A stretch of DNA of 64,000 bases from CAVVFX01 sp963747535 (GTDB lineage: Bacteria > Acidobacteriota > Terriglobia > Bryobacterales > Bryobacteraceae). The first letter of the stretch is position 1. Each line of letters opens with the position of its first letter. The translations under genes and the position numbers were made by a program. The stretch is from assembly GCA_963747535.1 (NCBI GenBank), contig CAVVFX010000015.1, forward strand, positions 62,001-126,000, in the 5' to 3' direction. Below, in pieces: positions 7,461 to 16,067 of this stretch. The notes beneath the pieces are model-generated. The model made no database searches and was not told the origin of the DNA. It saw only the letters and a list, made by a program, of their open reading frames with translations.

Positions 7461-10298
7461 ATGGGCCAAATCACGGTCGACTTAAGTTCTAAAATAAAAG
7501 AGTTGCAACACGAAAAACGCTCAAAAACGAGTGGCGCCGGGGTTGCCTTTCCCCGCCACTTTACGGCTCGTCTGGAACCGGGTAAAACGCCCTACGACGG
7601 TGTTCAATGGGAAACACGTACGGCCACTATTGGCAACGACAAAGGCTCGGTAATCTTCGAACAACGGAACATCGAGGTACCGGCGGAGTGGTCGCAAACG
7701 GCTACGAACATCGTCGCCAGTAAATACTTTCACGGCAAACTGGGGTCTCCGGATCGGGAGCGCAGTGTCGCGGAACTGGTCCACCGGGTGGTGGACAATA
7801 TCGCCGATTGGGGTATTCGCGACGGCTACTTCGCGTCCCGGATGGAAGGTGATAACTTCCGCGACGAACTGGCGCACCTGATGCTGACGCAGAAAGCGTG
7901 CTTCAATTCGCCGGTATGGTTCAACGTCGGGGTCAAGGAATCCCGCGGTTACGGCTGGTATTACGACGCCGCCGAAGAGTGCGTCAAGAAACTCACGACG
8001 GAACCCCGGCCGCAGTGCTCGGCATGCTTCATCGTGTCGGTGAAGGATTCGCTCGAGTCGATTCTGGATCTCGCGAAGACGGAAGGGATGCTGTTCAAGT
8101 GGGGATCGGGAACCGGCTCGAACCTCTCCAATCTGCGTGAAGAAGACGCCATACTTTCGGGCGGCGGACGGGCTTCCGGACCGCTTTCGTTCATGAAGGG
8201 CTTCGACGCTTTTGCCGGCGTGATCAAGTCCGGCGGCAAGACGCGGCGCGCGGCCAAGATGGTGATCCTCAACGCCGACCATCCCGATATCGAGCGCTTC
8301 ATCTGGTGTAAGGCCAAGGAAGAGAAAAAGGCCCACGCACTGGTGGATGCCGGTTACGACTCCTCGCTCGACGGTGACGCCTATAGCTCGGTCTTCTTCC
8401 AGAACGCCAACAATTCCGTACGCGCGACCGATGAGTTCATGCAGGCAGTGCTCGACGATGACGAGTGGTGGACCCGTTTCGTGATCAACGGCGAGAAGAA
8501 GGACCGCAAGAAAGCGCGCGAGATCATGCGTCAGATTGCCGAGGCCACACACCAGTGCGGCGATCCGGGCATGCAGTTCGATTCCACTATCAATCGCTGG
8601 CATCCCTGCAAGAACACTTCCCGCATTAACGCGTCGAATCCCTGCTCGGAGTATATGTTCCTGGACGATTCGGCATGCAATCTGTCATCGCTGAATCTGA
8701 TGCGCTTCGTGGGACCGGACGGGCAGTTCAGCGTCGACGATTTCCGCCATGCGGTCGACACCATGATCATGGCGCAGGAAATCCTGGTGGACAACGCCAG
8801 CTATCCAACCGAAAAGATCGCGCAGAATTCTCACGATTACCGTCCGCTGGGTCTCGGATTCGCCAACCTGGGAGCGCTGTTGATGTCGTTCGGCATTCCT
8901 TACGACAGCGACGCCGGACGCGATTGGGCGGGGGCCATCAGCGCCATCATGTGCGGGCAGTCCTACCTGACCAGCGCGCGGATTGCGGAAGCTATGGGGC
9001 CGTTCCCCGGCTACGAGAAGAACGAAGAGCCGTTCCTCGAGGTGATCCGGATGCATCGCGATTCGGTGAGCCGGATCAATCAGCGCGTGATCCCCAGCGC
9101 AATGTTCCAGGGCGCCCGCGAGTGCTGGAATGACGCATACGAACTCGGCAGGCAGGCCGGGTATAAGAATGGCCAGGTGACCGTGATTGCTCCTACGGGG
9201 ACCATCGGCTTCATGATGGACTGCGATACCACCGGCATCGAGCCGGACCTGGCGCTGGTGAAGTACAAGAAACTGGTCGGCGGCGGCGTGATCAAGATTG
9301 TCAATAACACGGTTCCGGCGGCGCTGATCAAGCTGGGTTACACCCCGGCGCAGGTGGAAGTGATTGTCAGCCACATCGATGCCACCGGTACGATCGAAGG
9401 CGCGCCGGCGCTGAAACCCGAGCATCTGGCCGTCTTCGATTGCAGTTTCCGTCCGCAGAACGGCGCCCGCTCGATCCACTACAAGGGCCATCTGCGGATG
9501 ATGGGCGCGGTGCAGCCTTTTGTCTCCGGCGCGATTTCGAAGACGATCAACATGCCGGAAGAGTGCACGGTTGAGGACGTCATGGAAGCCTATATCGAAA
9601 GCTGGCGCCTGGGGCTGAAATCCGTGGCGATTTACCGCGACAATTCGAAGCGGGTACAACCGCTGAGTTCGGGCACCGCGAAGGGCGAGAAGAAGAATAC
9701 GGGACCGGCTGGAGCGACCGCGCCCGCACCGGTCCCGCAGGTGATCGAAAAGGTGGTCTACCGGCCGGTGAGGCGAAAGCTGCCTGACGAGCGCGCGTCG
9801 ATCACGCATAAGTTCTCGATCGGCGGGCACGAGGGCTACATCACGGTCGGCATGTATGAAGATGGCACACCGGGCGAAATCTTCATCACCATGGCAAAGG
9901 AAGGCTCGACGATTTCGGGCCTGATGGACAGCTTTGCCACGGCGATCAGCTACAACCTGCAGTATGGGGTACCGCTGAAGTTCCTGGTGGACAAATTCGG
10001 GCATGTGCGGTTCGAGCCCAGCGGCTGGACCGGCAATCAGCAGATCCCGTACGCGAAGTCGATCCCGGATTACATCTTCCGTTGGCTGGGATCGAAGTTC
10101 CTGGGGACGGAGTACGCGCTGACCGAAGCCGGCGACGCTCACGTCCTGCGCCCCACCCAGCCGGATAACCAGGAGAAACTGCCGTTTCCAGTCGTGGCGT
10201 CCGATGCGCCTATGTGCTCCGAGTGCGGGGGCATGATGACTCGCAATGGGAGTTGCTACAAGTGCGAGAATTGCGGCGGGACTAGCGGGTGCAGCTAG
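7461..10298 (+). CDS. nrdJ: Vitamin B12-dependent (class II) ribonucleotide reductase
   Basis: Adenosylcobalamin-dependent ribonucleoside reductase of 945 residues, making deoxyribonucleotides independently of oxygen. Visible family landmarks are PQCSACFIVSVKDSLESI, the glycine-rich KWGSGTGSNLSNLR, the central NPCSEYMFLDDSACNLSSLN with the active-site cysteine, and APTGTIGFMMDCDTTGIEPD near the barrel end. A C-terminal Cys-rich zinc-ribbon tail (CSECGGMMTRNGSCYKCENCGG) is also present. The length is normal for long NrdJ proteins. The start follows AAGGAG at 7446-7451. It is monocistronic; upstream are NrdR-like boxes and a leader hairpin. The enzyme implies that the cell obtains or makes cobalamin. 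Confidence 0.97.
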   Translation: MGQITVDLSSKIKELQHEKRSKTSGAGVAFPRHFTARLEPGKTPYDGVQWETRTATIGNDKGSVIFEQRNIEVPAEWSQTATNIVASKYFHGKLGSPDRERSVAELVHRVVDNIADWGIRDGYFASRMEGDNFRDELAHLMLTQKACFNSPVWFNVGVKESRGYGWYYDAAEECVKKLTTEPRPQCSACFIVSVKDSLESILDLAKTEGMLFKWGSGTGSNLSNLREEDAILSGGGRASGPLSFMKGFDAFAGVIKSGGKTRRAAKMVILNADHPDIERFIWCKAKEEKKAHALVDAGYDSSLDGDAYSSVFFQNANNSVRATDEFMQAVLDDDEWWTRFVINGEKKDRKKAREIMRQIAEATHQCGDPGMQFDSTINRWHPCKNTSRINASNPCSEYMFLDDSACNLSSLNLMRFVGPDGQFSVDDFRHAVDTMIMAQEILVDNASYPTEKIAQNSHDYRPLGLGFANLGALLMSFGIPYDSDAGRDWAGAISAIMCGQSYLTSARIAEAMGPFPGYEKNEEPFLEVIRMHRDSVSRINQRVIPSAMFQGARECWNDAYELGRQAGYKNGQVTVIAPTGTIGFMMDCDTTGIEPDLALVKYKKLVGGGVIKIVNNTVPAALIKLGYTPAQVEVIVSHIDATGTIEGAPALKPEHLAVFDCSFRPQNGARSIHYKGHLRMMGAVQPFVSGAISKTINMPEECTVEDVMEAYIESWRLGLKSVAIYRDNSKRVQPLSSGTAKGEKKNTGPAGATAPAPVPQVIEKVVYRPVRRKLPDERASITHKFSIGGHEGYITVGMYEDGTPGEIFITMAKEGSTISGLMDSFATAISYNLQYGVPLKFLVDKFGHVRFEPSGWTGNQQIPYAKSIPDYIFRWLGSKFLGTEYALTEAGDAHVLRPTQPDNQEKLPFPVVASDAPMCSECGGMMTRNGSCYKCENCGGTSGCS

Positions 10299-10471
10299 AG
10301 GGAGTCTACGCGAAAAGGGGCGCCCCTCCCGTATGCGGTAGCCGGTGGCCCGCCAGTGTTCCCCATAGCCAGCTTAGCGGGGCCGCCTTCCCATCAGCGC
10401 GTCTACGGTCGGCCACGGCTCCCAGGCTAGGCCCACGGGGACAAAGCGCAAAGCGGACCACCTCATGTCCG

Positions 10472-10850
10472 TCACCTCATCGGCAGCACACGGATGCGCG
10501 TACCCAAACGGCCGACTGATAATATGCACCCACTTCGCAGATGCTCCTCATGCTCATTGAAAACCTGCTGCAGGAGATCGACTACCGCAGCCGCTCGCAG
10601 CCGCTCGCAGCCGCTCTTTCCGTATCAGAATGATGGAGGGCGCGGCCGCTTCCGTCAGAGCCAGAATTTGGGGAAAGTCTTGGTCGAGGGTGACAACGAC
10701 TCGTCCCTCTGCAACGGCGTGAGCCAGGATTTCCCGGTCTTCCGATTTGTGCATGCCGATTTCCCGCACATGCACCGCGTCCCAGCCGAAGGCGCGCAGC
10801 ATACTCGCCGTTCTTGCGGGCATGCCCTGATCGAGCAGTACCCTCTTCAT
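10472..10850 (-). pseudogene. DUF5615 PIN-like toxin, frameshifted by a 10-bp tandem repeat
   Basis: From the ATG at 10850 the frame encodes a DUF5615 PIN-like nuclease (MKRVLLDQGMPARTASMLRA, DREILAHAVAEGRVVVTLDQDFPQ with acidic active-site residues, SIILIRKERLR). It then runs into three copies of a 10-bp repeat (10586-10615) and stops at 10554 with an unrelated tail. If one repeat unit is removed, the frame continues as AAVVDLLQQVFNEHEEHLRSG through to VLPMR and stops at 10472. That is the expected C-terminus for the family. The gene is therefore off in this sequence, either permanently or by phase variation. Its start overlaps the DUF433 antitoxin stop by 4 bp (ATGA). Confidence 0.8.
10586..10615. 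repeat. Three tandem copies of a 10-bp unit
   Basis: CGCAGCCGCT is repeated three times without mismatch inside the DUF5615 reading frame. Ten is not a multiple of three, so gain or loss of one unit changes the frame. Two copies restore the family C-terminus. Confidence 0.95.
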
Positions 10851-11089
10851 GCCGCATCAAGGTGAAGGCTGATAGTGCCATCGACTGCGGCGGCTGCGAA
10901 TGTGAGAGCCTGTTGCAGGTCTTCTTCTTCGAGGTCAGGATAGTCCGCAAACAGTTCCCCGCGGTCCGGATACGTTGCCAGAATTTCCAGCACTCGGCGG
11001 ACCGTGATGCGCATTCCACGAATGCACGGACTACCGCCCATCTTTCCGGGCTCAACCGTAATCCGATCGAATGGAGGGCGAAGAGACAT
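10847..11089 (-). CDS. DUF433 family antitoxin
   Basis: Small protein of 80 residues with the DUF433 pattern: FDRITVEPGKMGGSPCIRGMRITVRRVLEILA, then a short helical C-terminal part (LEEEDLQQALTFAAAAVD). DUF433 proteins are helix-turn-helix-like antitoxins usually encoded directly before a DUF5615 PIN-like toxin. That arrangement is seen here, with a 4-bp overlap to the downstream, frameshifted toxin. It probably binds its own promoter and neutralises the toxin. With the toxin frame broken, the antitoxin may now stand alone. Confidence 0.85.
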   Translation of the reverse strand: MSLRPPFDRITVEPGKMGGSPCIRGMRITVRRVLEILATYPDRGELFADYPDLEEEDLQQALTFAAAAVDGTISLHLDAA

Positions 11090-11224
11090 ACTTGATTATC
11101 GCTAAACAGGAAAACTTCCGCCCAGCTTCGCCAGGCAAGAGACAGTTGCGTCCGGCCTCGCCTGACAGGAGCTAGTGCCTGCGAAGCTCGGATGCTCAAG
11201 ACTCCGTCTTTTCGTCCCACCCAG

Positions 11225-11344
11225 CTAGACTAGATTAGGTTTCTTTTGCGCGCCGGCCTGGGCCTGGCTTCCCATAAGGTCCTGCACCAGTGCATTCCCG
11301 GCCGCGACGTAACTGGCTGTCCTGATAAACTCCCGGCGTTTCAT
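11225..11344 (-). pseudogene. Sulfatase N-terminal stub (39 codons)
   Basis: A 39-residue frame starting with ATG at 11344 reads MKRREFIRTASYVAAG, continues to AQKKPNLV and then stops. This is a Tat-like leader followed by the first residues of a sulfatase, where KPN(I/L)V normally leads into the first catalytic strand (xxxDDxG). Nothing sulfatase-like follows the stop. It therefore looks like the 5' remnant of a deleted sulfatase gene. It has a fair ribosome site (AGGTTGG upstream), so a peptide could still be made. Confidence 0.55.
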
Positions 11345-11880
11345 TGTCCAACCTCGATCAAACTGTTTTGAGCTGCCGAGGTATAGTCTATGCCCTGGCT
11401 TCCGGAAGGGCCTCTACCTTTGGTTATCGAGTTGGCGCGGGCGCGCAAGCCCTCGCCGGCAAGAAAGAAGACATTTGTGCTATCGTGAGCCCCAACCAGG
11501 GTTCCCAACCAGGTGAAGTGTAATAGCCCTCTCGTTCCCCCCTCGCTCTATAACTTGCAGATGTAGACCCGTAGGTGACATTTGTTATACAATCTCCTGA
11601 CAGGGGTGACCTATGAAGTTAGCTAAGCCAGGCTGCGGAATCCCCTCTCGACCCTTCGTACTCTGATGCACGACACGCAGCATACATTCCTCAGTGTATT
11701 CCGTACGCCGAAGGTGCTGTTCTACAGGGTCCCGCCACTCGGCTAGTATTATTACGGGACTAGCGGGTGTAGCTAGTCCTGAAAAGCTCAACTCATCGGC
11801 AATCACAACTTTCTTCGTTCCTTCAACCGGAGCGTCTGCGCCAATGAAGGCGAGTCGCGGCGATGGCGTAACCTGAAGGT
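11345..11880. other. Non-coding stretch before hicB
   Basis: No convincing gene is seen. The stretch holds a perfect 8-bp hairpin, GGACTAGC / GCTAGTCC (11757-11779). Its left part, 11756-11776, matches 20 of 21 bases of the 3' end of nrdJ (10278-10298), so a small fragment appears to have been copied. An open frame on the minus strand (11585-11977) has no family resemblance and overlaps hicB; it was not called. The hicBA promoter must lie in the right part, but no clear -35/-10 pair stands out. Confidence 0.5.
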
Positions 11881-12102
11881 ATGGTACGAAAAGCAAGCGT
11901 CGTGATCGAGAAAGACGAGAATGGTTTCTATGCATGGTGCCCAGAGCTGAAGGGTTGCCAATCGCAAGGGAATACACTCGAAGAGGCGATAGCCAACATC
12001 AAAGAGGCTATTGAGCTTTATCTCGAAACGCTGCCGAGTGGCGATCGGGATGTTTTGCTCAGCCGCGAGATCCTGACCACAGCTGTCGAAGTGAATGCCT
12101 AA
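11881..12102 (+). CDS. hicB: HicB family antitoxin
   Basis: 73 residues with the partial RNase H-like HicB fold: ASVVIEKDENGFYAWCPELKGCQSQGNTLEEAIANIKEAIELYLE. The pattern of a beta-strand, GFYAWCPELKGC, then EAIxNIKEAI is diagnostic. It neutralises the HicA mRNA interferase encoded directly downstream and overlapping by 8 bp. The gene order antitoxin-toxin differs from the hicA-hicB order of many systems but is common. The start follows GAAGG. No C-terminal DNA-binding domain is visible, so autoregulation is uncertain. Confidence 0.9.
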   Translation: MVRKASVVIEKDENGFYAWCPELKGCQSQGNTLEEAIANIKEAIELYLETLPSGDRDVLLSREILTTAVEVNA

Positions 12103-12322
12103 GCTTCCCCGCTGGACCGCCGGAGACGCAGAAAGCGCACTCCTCCGCGCCGGCTTTGATCATCTTCGCTCCAAGGGTAGCCACCGAATCTATGGAAAGA
12201 AAAGTCTCAGGATCACGGTCCCGTTTCACGGCAACACGACACTGCATCCAAAAATCGTCAAGCAAGTCATAGAAGCAATTGAAGATGACGCCCGACAATC
12301 CGGGGCAGCGGATCAGCAATGA
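12095..12322 (+). CDS. hicA: HicA family mRNA interferase toxin
   Basis: 75 residues with the HicA double-stranded-RNA-binding-like fold. WTAGDAESALLRAGFDHLRSKGSHRIYGKK is followed by LRITVPFHGNTTLHPKIVKQVIEAI. The catalytic His sits in GSHRIY. It cleaves mRNA independently of the ribosome unless bound by HicB. It overlaps hicB by 8 bp, so the two are translationally coupled. The length and the key residue are intact, so the pair is probably functional. Confidence 0.9.
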   Translation: MPKLPRWTAGDAESALLRAGFDHLRSKGSHRIYGKKSLRITVPFHGNTTLHPKIVKQVIEAIEDDARQSGAADQQ

Positions 12323-12369
12323 CAAAGCTCTCTTGGGGCTGGCGGAAATTAGAGGGATTTGAGCGGCGG

Positions 12370-12591
12370 CTATGCGGCGACTTCCACGTAATCGACGGAC
12401 GAGTTGGGCTCCGGAATCGGCTCGCCTATTTCTCGCATTGCCTCAAAATGTGCTGCGAGAGCTTCCTGGAAATTGCGGCGGGTCTCCTCCGTAGTATCGC
12501 CGACGGCCGCACATCCGGGAACATCCGGTGTGTATGCGGAGTAGCCGGTCGCTGTTTCCTCTATGATCACGGGGTAGCGTCTCGTGTTCAT
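12370..12591 (-). CDS. HicB-like protein without a HicA partner
   Basis: 73 residues: RRYPVIIEETATGYSAYTPDVPGCAAVGDTTEETRRNFQEALAAHFEAMREIGEPIPEP. This is the HicB_like fold with YSAYTPDVPGC and the ETRRNFQEAL helix, close to solitary HicB proteins. It converges with hicBA (47 bp between stops). No hicA-like frame is seen on the minus strand upstream, where a family A repeat lies instead. It could be an orphan that cross-reacts with the neighbouring HicA, or a standalone protein. Confidence 0.8.
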   Translation of the reverse strand: MNTRRYPVIIEETATGYSAYTPDVPGCAAVGDTTEETRRNFQEALAAHFEAMREIGEPIPEPNSSVDYVEVAA

Positions 12592-12660
12592 TTCTAACTT
12601 GTCCCTCGTTGCCTGGCACTGTAATCACCCACTCCCTTACGGTCACGGCTCAGGAGAGCA

Positions 12661-12690
12661 GGGCAGACCACAAACAACGATGGTCCGCCC
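12661..12690. repeat. Dispersed palindromic repeat, family A, copy 2
   Basis: GGGCAGACCA (12661-12670), loop CAAACAACGA, TGGTCCGCCC (12681-12690). One arm position has changed, giving a G:C to A/C mismatch. The companion GGCTGC hairpin is missing. Confidence 0.75.
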
Positions 12691-12775
12691 CACGGATTAG
12701 CATAGTGCATTCTACAGGGTGATAAAGGCTTGTTCCGCCGCATCTCCACCCATCCGTGCATTTCGAGCAGGCGAA

Positions 12776-14119
12776 TTATCCCAAAAATCCCAGTGTTTGC
12801 GTTGGGAAGTTCACGAGATTCGGAAACACCGTCGCCATGGCGCTCGCCGGAATGCCAAACCAGGAACACAGGGTCGCGCCGTATTGATCGGTCGCGGTAG
12901 TCGGGATCCAGCGGCCCCGCGTATCGGTGTCGTTCGGACCGCCCAGCTCGAACTCGGGAAAGGCGCCGAAAATCTGGCCGCCCATCACTGCCCCGCCCAG
13001 CACCAGGTGATGGCTGCCCCAGGCGTGGTCGCTGCCGTCGCTTGACGTCGGTTGGAAGGTGCGCGAGAAATCCGATTCGGTAAACGTGGTGACGTTTTGG
13101 GTGACGTTCAATTCCTGGGTCGCGGCGTAGAAAGCGGCGAGCGCCGGACTCAGCTCCGCGTAAAGCGTGTTCAACGTCGCGGTCTCTCCGGCGTGCGTAT
13201 CGAAACCCGATAACGACGCAAAGAAGATCTGACGGCGCATCCCGAGCTGGCTCTGTACCTGGATGATCTCGGCGATCTGCTGGAGTTGGTTGCCGAGGCT
13301 CGTCGCGGGAAACTGGGTTTTCAGAGGCGAGGAACTGCCGAGCGCGGACGCCAGGGCCGCAGCGTCAGAAATGCTGTGCGAGAGCGTGTCGTTAGCGGCT
13401 TGCGCGAGCAAAATGCCGCTGTTGAGCTGCAACAGGCTATTCATCGCGCTCAAGCGGGCTTGCGATGCCGCCGAGGTAGTGAAGCCTTTCAGCGTGAGTG
13501 ACTCTCCGGGCGTGACGGCGACGGGCTGCGTCTCGGTGCCCGCTCCCTGGATGGTGTTTCCCGCAACGGACAGGAACGTCGGGAATGAGGACGAGTTGAT
13601 CTGTTGGGAAGCGATGTAGTCCGCTGCGCGCCCCGCCCACCCGGTGCCCGCGTGACCCTGTGCGATGGAGGTCTGCCACGCTTGTTGCTGATCGGCATGC
13701 GAGAAGAGATTGTTCGGAATGGGAGAATTCTGCGCCTGATACTGGGCCTGGGTCAACGGCTGGACCAGCGGCCCGACGTTGGCGACCACGGCCAGTTCCT
13801 TGCTGGCGAACATGCTCGCGACTTCAGGCAGTTTGGCATGGAAAGAATAAGGCGCGCCCGAAACGCTGTCGACTGGCGCCGTCAAGTCGGTGGTAGCGAG
13901 AGCCAGGGTCGAGCGAATCGATTGATACGCTTTATAATTCGCAGCGTCCATGGGGACAATCATGTTATTGGAATCATTCCCGCCGAATAAGAACACACAC
14001 ACCAGGGCCTGGTAATTCGGGCCGCTCTGGGCGAGACCGGGAATCAACCCGAAGGGGCGCAGCGCGAGAGATCCGGCGATGCCGGCGCTGATGCGAACAA
14101 ATCCACGTCGTGTAAACAT
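12776..14119 (-). CDS. DUF1501 family exported protein
   Basis: 447 residues. A twin-arginine leader (MFTRRGFVRISAGIAGSLALRP) is followed by the DUF1501 core, a sulfatase/alkaline-phosphatase-like fold: LVCVFLFGGNDSNNMIVPM near residue 40, then SGFDTHAGE near residue 320, FTESDFSRT and DHAWGSHHLVLGG with the histidines conserved in this family. It probably acts in the periplasm after Tat export as a folded protein. The reaction is unknown. It lies 31 bp downstream of the DUF1800 gene on the same strand. The two families almost always travel together, so they probably form one operon and one complex. A strong ribosome site (AAGGAGG) precedes the start. Confidence 0.92.
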   Translation of the reverse strand: MFTRRGFVRISAGIAGSLALRPFGLIPGLAQSGPNYQALVCVFLFGGNDSNNMIVPMDAANYKAYQSIRSTLALATTDLTAPVDSVSGAPYSFHAKLPEVASMFASKELAVVANVGPLVQPLTQAQYQAQNSPIPNNLFSHADQQQAWQTSIAQGHAGTGWAGRAADYIASQQINSSSFPTFLSVAGNTIQGAGTETQPVAVTPGESLTLKGFTTSAASQARLSAMNSLLQLNSGILLAQAANDTLSHSISDAAALASALGSSSPLKTQFPATSLGNQLQQIAEIIQVQSQLGMRRQIFFASLSGFDTHAGETATLNTLYAELSPALAAFYAATQELNVTQNVTTFTESDFSRTFQPTSSDGSDHAWGSHHLVLGGAVMGGQIFGAFPEFELGGPNDTDTRGRWIPTTATDQYGATLCSWFGIPASAMATVFPNLVNFPTQTLGFLG

Positions 14120-14150
14120 TTTCTTTTTCCTCCTTATATTCGCTGTCCGG

Positions 14151-15725
14151 TCACCGAATGATCTGATATTCGCCCGAGGTCAACGCTATGTAGAGCGCGG
14201 CCTGTGTCCGGGCCAGCGGAGTGTCCGCCGCCTGGGCCGCGTCCGTAACGGCGGACTGCAGGGCCGCCGACATGGTGTGGTGGAAAAACACGTAACTGAT
14301 GTAATCGATGAGGTCCGGCAGCGTATCCGCTTTTTGCACGAAAGGCGTTAGGTTCAGCTTCGTGCCCGGGTCGAGGGCAGCGTAGATTGCAGAGTTAATC
14401 GTGTCCGCGCGATTCGCGGCGGTCTGGGTGGAATAGATCTGGAATTCCGGAGCTACCAGACCGTTAGCGCGGGCCTGCGGCGAAAAGTAGCTGAAAACGC
14501 TCGGCGCATAAAACAATTCCTGGCCAAGATTCGTCGCTTCGGCTTGCGTGTTCGCGCCTGTGCCGAGCGTCGCGTTCAGTCCCCGCAGAATGTCGGTCAT
14601 GAAGAGCACCGGTTCGCGCATGTGACCGAAGTCGACGGGTACCGGGGTTGTCGGGTCGTCTGCCGCGCGTGCTTCGGGATCGCTGAGAATGGCGGTGATT
14701 ATAGCTTTCATGTCGCCGCGGACTCCACTTCCGTTATCCTCAAACACTTGCGCCACGCGCTGGATGTAGGCGCCGCTGGGATTGCTGGTCACCAGGTGCT
14801 GAATCAACTGCTGCGAGATGAACGGGGCCATGGTGGGTTGCTGCATGAGGTTATCGATCAGCGAGGTCAGGTCCTGGCTGGCCGACTGGCCGGCGGGTAT
14901 CTGGATGTTACCGAAAATCGTCTTGGAACCGGTATCATGCTCAGCATCGACGGGGAACATCTGGCCGAAGTAATAAGCCGGATTGTTAGTCTTCGCGGTG
15001 GCGCCTGGAGCGGTAGGATACGTCCATCCGGTGAGCATCCGTGCGACGTTAGTGACGTCGGACTGGCTGTAAGTCGGAATGGGATTCTCGCTCGAGTCCA
15101 GGACCTGCCGTCCATTGAGGTTTAGTTGCGTCATGCCGATGGTGAACAATTGCATGCACTCGCGCGCATAGTTCTCATTGGCCGCGGTACCCTTGGCGGG
15201 GTTGGCCTTATTGTTGTTGGCCATGTTCAGGTAATTGCCCATCGCCGGACTGAGAGTCACCGCCTGGACGATGTCGCGGTAGTTGCCGAAGGCGTTGTCG
15301 CGAAAGATACGCCAGTAGGGCGGAAAGGCGTAGGCCACGTTGGTGGAGACGGCGGATACCACCCAGATTTCGGACAGGGCGAACGCCACACGCTGCCGAA
15401 GCTGGTCCGGTCCGGTGACGGCGTTCTGAAAGAATGCAGCCTGAACAGGCGCGAGGTTACGATTGGTTTTCCCGTCGGAAGCGAGGATCGGCTGGTCGGG
15501 GATATCGGATAGCGTCGCGGCGAACTGCGCTGTCAACCAGTTCCCAATACCCATTTGCTGGAGCTGCGCGATGGATGCGGGAGTTGGCCCCCATGTCGCC
15601 TGGTCGAGAAAACGTGCGGCGGCGTGGTCACTCATTGCGGGTGCAGCTGACGGCGTTTGGGGGAGGGCTATCGCCGAAAACGAGAGAAGCAACGCGGCGT
15701 ATAATTGCGGAGAGAATTTCTGCAT
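14151..15725 (-). CDS. DUF1800 family exported protein
   Basis: 524 residues with a Sec-type leader (MQKFSPQLYAALLLSFSAIALPQ). The DUF1800 hallmarks are AARFLDQATWGPTPASIAQLQQMG at the start of the domain, RQRVAFALSEIWV, NYARECMQLFTIGM and TNVARMLTGWTYP. The C-terminus ends TPLARTQAALYIALTSGEYQIIR, typical of the family. Biochemical role unknown; it is found with DUF1501 proteins in Acidobacteriota, Planctomycetota and others. It is first in the probable two-gene operon with the DUF1501 gene. Confidence 0.92.
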   Translation of the reverse strand: MQKFSPQLYAALLLSFSAIALPQTPSAAPAMSDHAAARFLDQATWGPTPASIAQLQQMGIGNWLTAQFAATLSDIPDQPILASDGKTNRNLAPVQAAFFQNAVTGPDQLRQRVAFALSEIWVVSAVSTNVAYAFPPYWRIFRDNAFGNYRDIVQAVTLSPAMGNYLNMANNNKANPAKGTAANENYARECMQLFTIGMTQLNLNGRQVLDSSENPIPTYSQSDVTNVARMLTGWTYPTAPGATAKTNNPAYYFGQMFPVDAEHDTGSKTIFGNIQIPAGQSASQDLTSLIDNLMQQPTMAPFISQQLIQHLVTSNPSGAYIQRVAQVFEDNGSGVRGDMKAIITAILSDPEARAADDPTTPVPVDFGHMREPVLFMTDILRGLNATLGTGANTQAEATNLGQELFYAPSVFSYFSPQARANGLVAPEFQIYSTQTAANRADTINSAIYAALDPGTKLNLTPFVQKADTLPDLIDYISYVFFHHTMSAALQSAVTDAAQAADTPLARTQAALYIALTSGEYQIIR

Positions 15726-16067
15726 GGATCCTCCTGGTATGGCGAGTACGGCATAAGTTTTTCTTCATCGTCCAAGGCAAATGCGAGAACGACTTCGTGA
15801 GGACAAACCCCGCATGACGGCAAATGTCGCGTACAGGTTACCGGGATGGTATCAGGGCCAGCGCTGCCCGATACACCCGGGCCGGCACTGGTGGCCAGCC
15901 GGTCTCGCTAATCCGCTGCAAATACGCGGAATATGGTTCGCGCAAGAAGTGTCTGCGGGTAGCCTTGCTAGTGATAATTAAAGGTGCATTAAAGCGATGA
16001 CGCAACAATTTGTATGGCAAAGGTTTGGTGGAAGGTGCCGCTCGTTCCTGGCTCTGCCGGAGGTGAA
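15726..16067. other. Divergent promoter region between DUF1800 and glpD
   Basis: This gap has no gene. An imperfect palindrome at 15841-15880 could form a long bulged stem: outer CCGGG / CCCGG, then GTATC / GATAC, GGGC / GCCC and a self-complementary AGCGCT tip. It may be an operator or leader structure for glpD, or a repeat. A reading frame that extends glpD upstream to 16014 is in frame but lacks a ribosome site. Confidence 0.45.

Noticed and set aside
8685..10142. Long open frame (485 codons) on the minus strand
   Set aside because: It lies opposite nrdJ, is His/Arg/Asp-rich and shows no domain.
10299..10471. Structured RNA downstream of nrdJ
   Set aside because: A GGGGCGCCCC palindrome is present, but no larger fold or known RNA motif could be drawn by eye.
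11585..11977. Minus-strand frame of 130 codons before and across hicB
   Set aside because: Overlaps a convincing hicB on the other strand and resembles no family.
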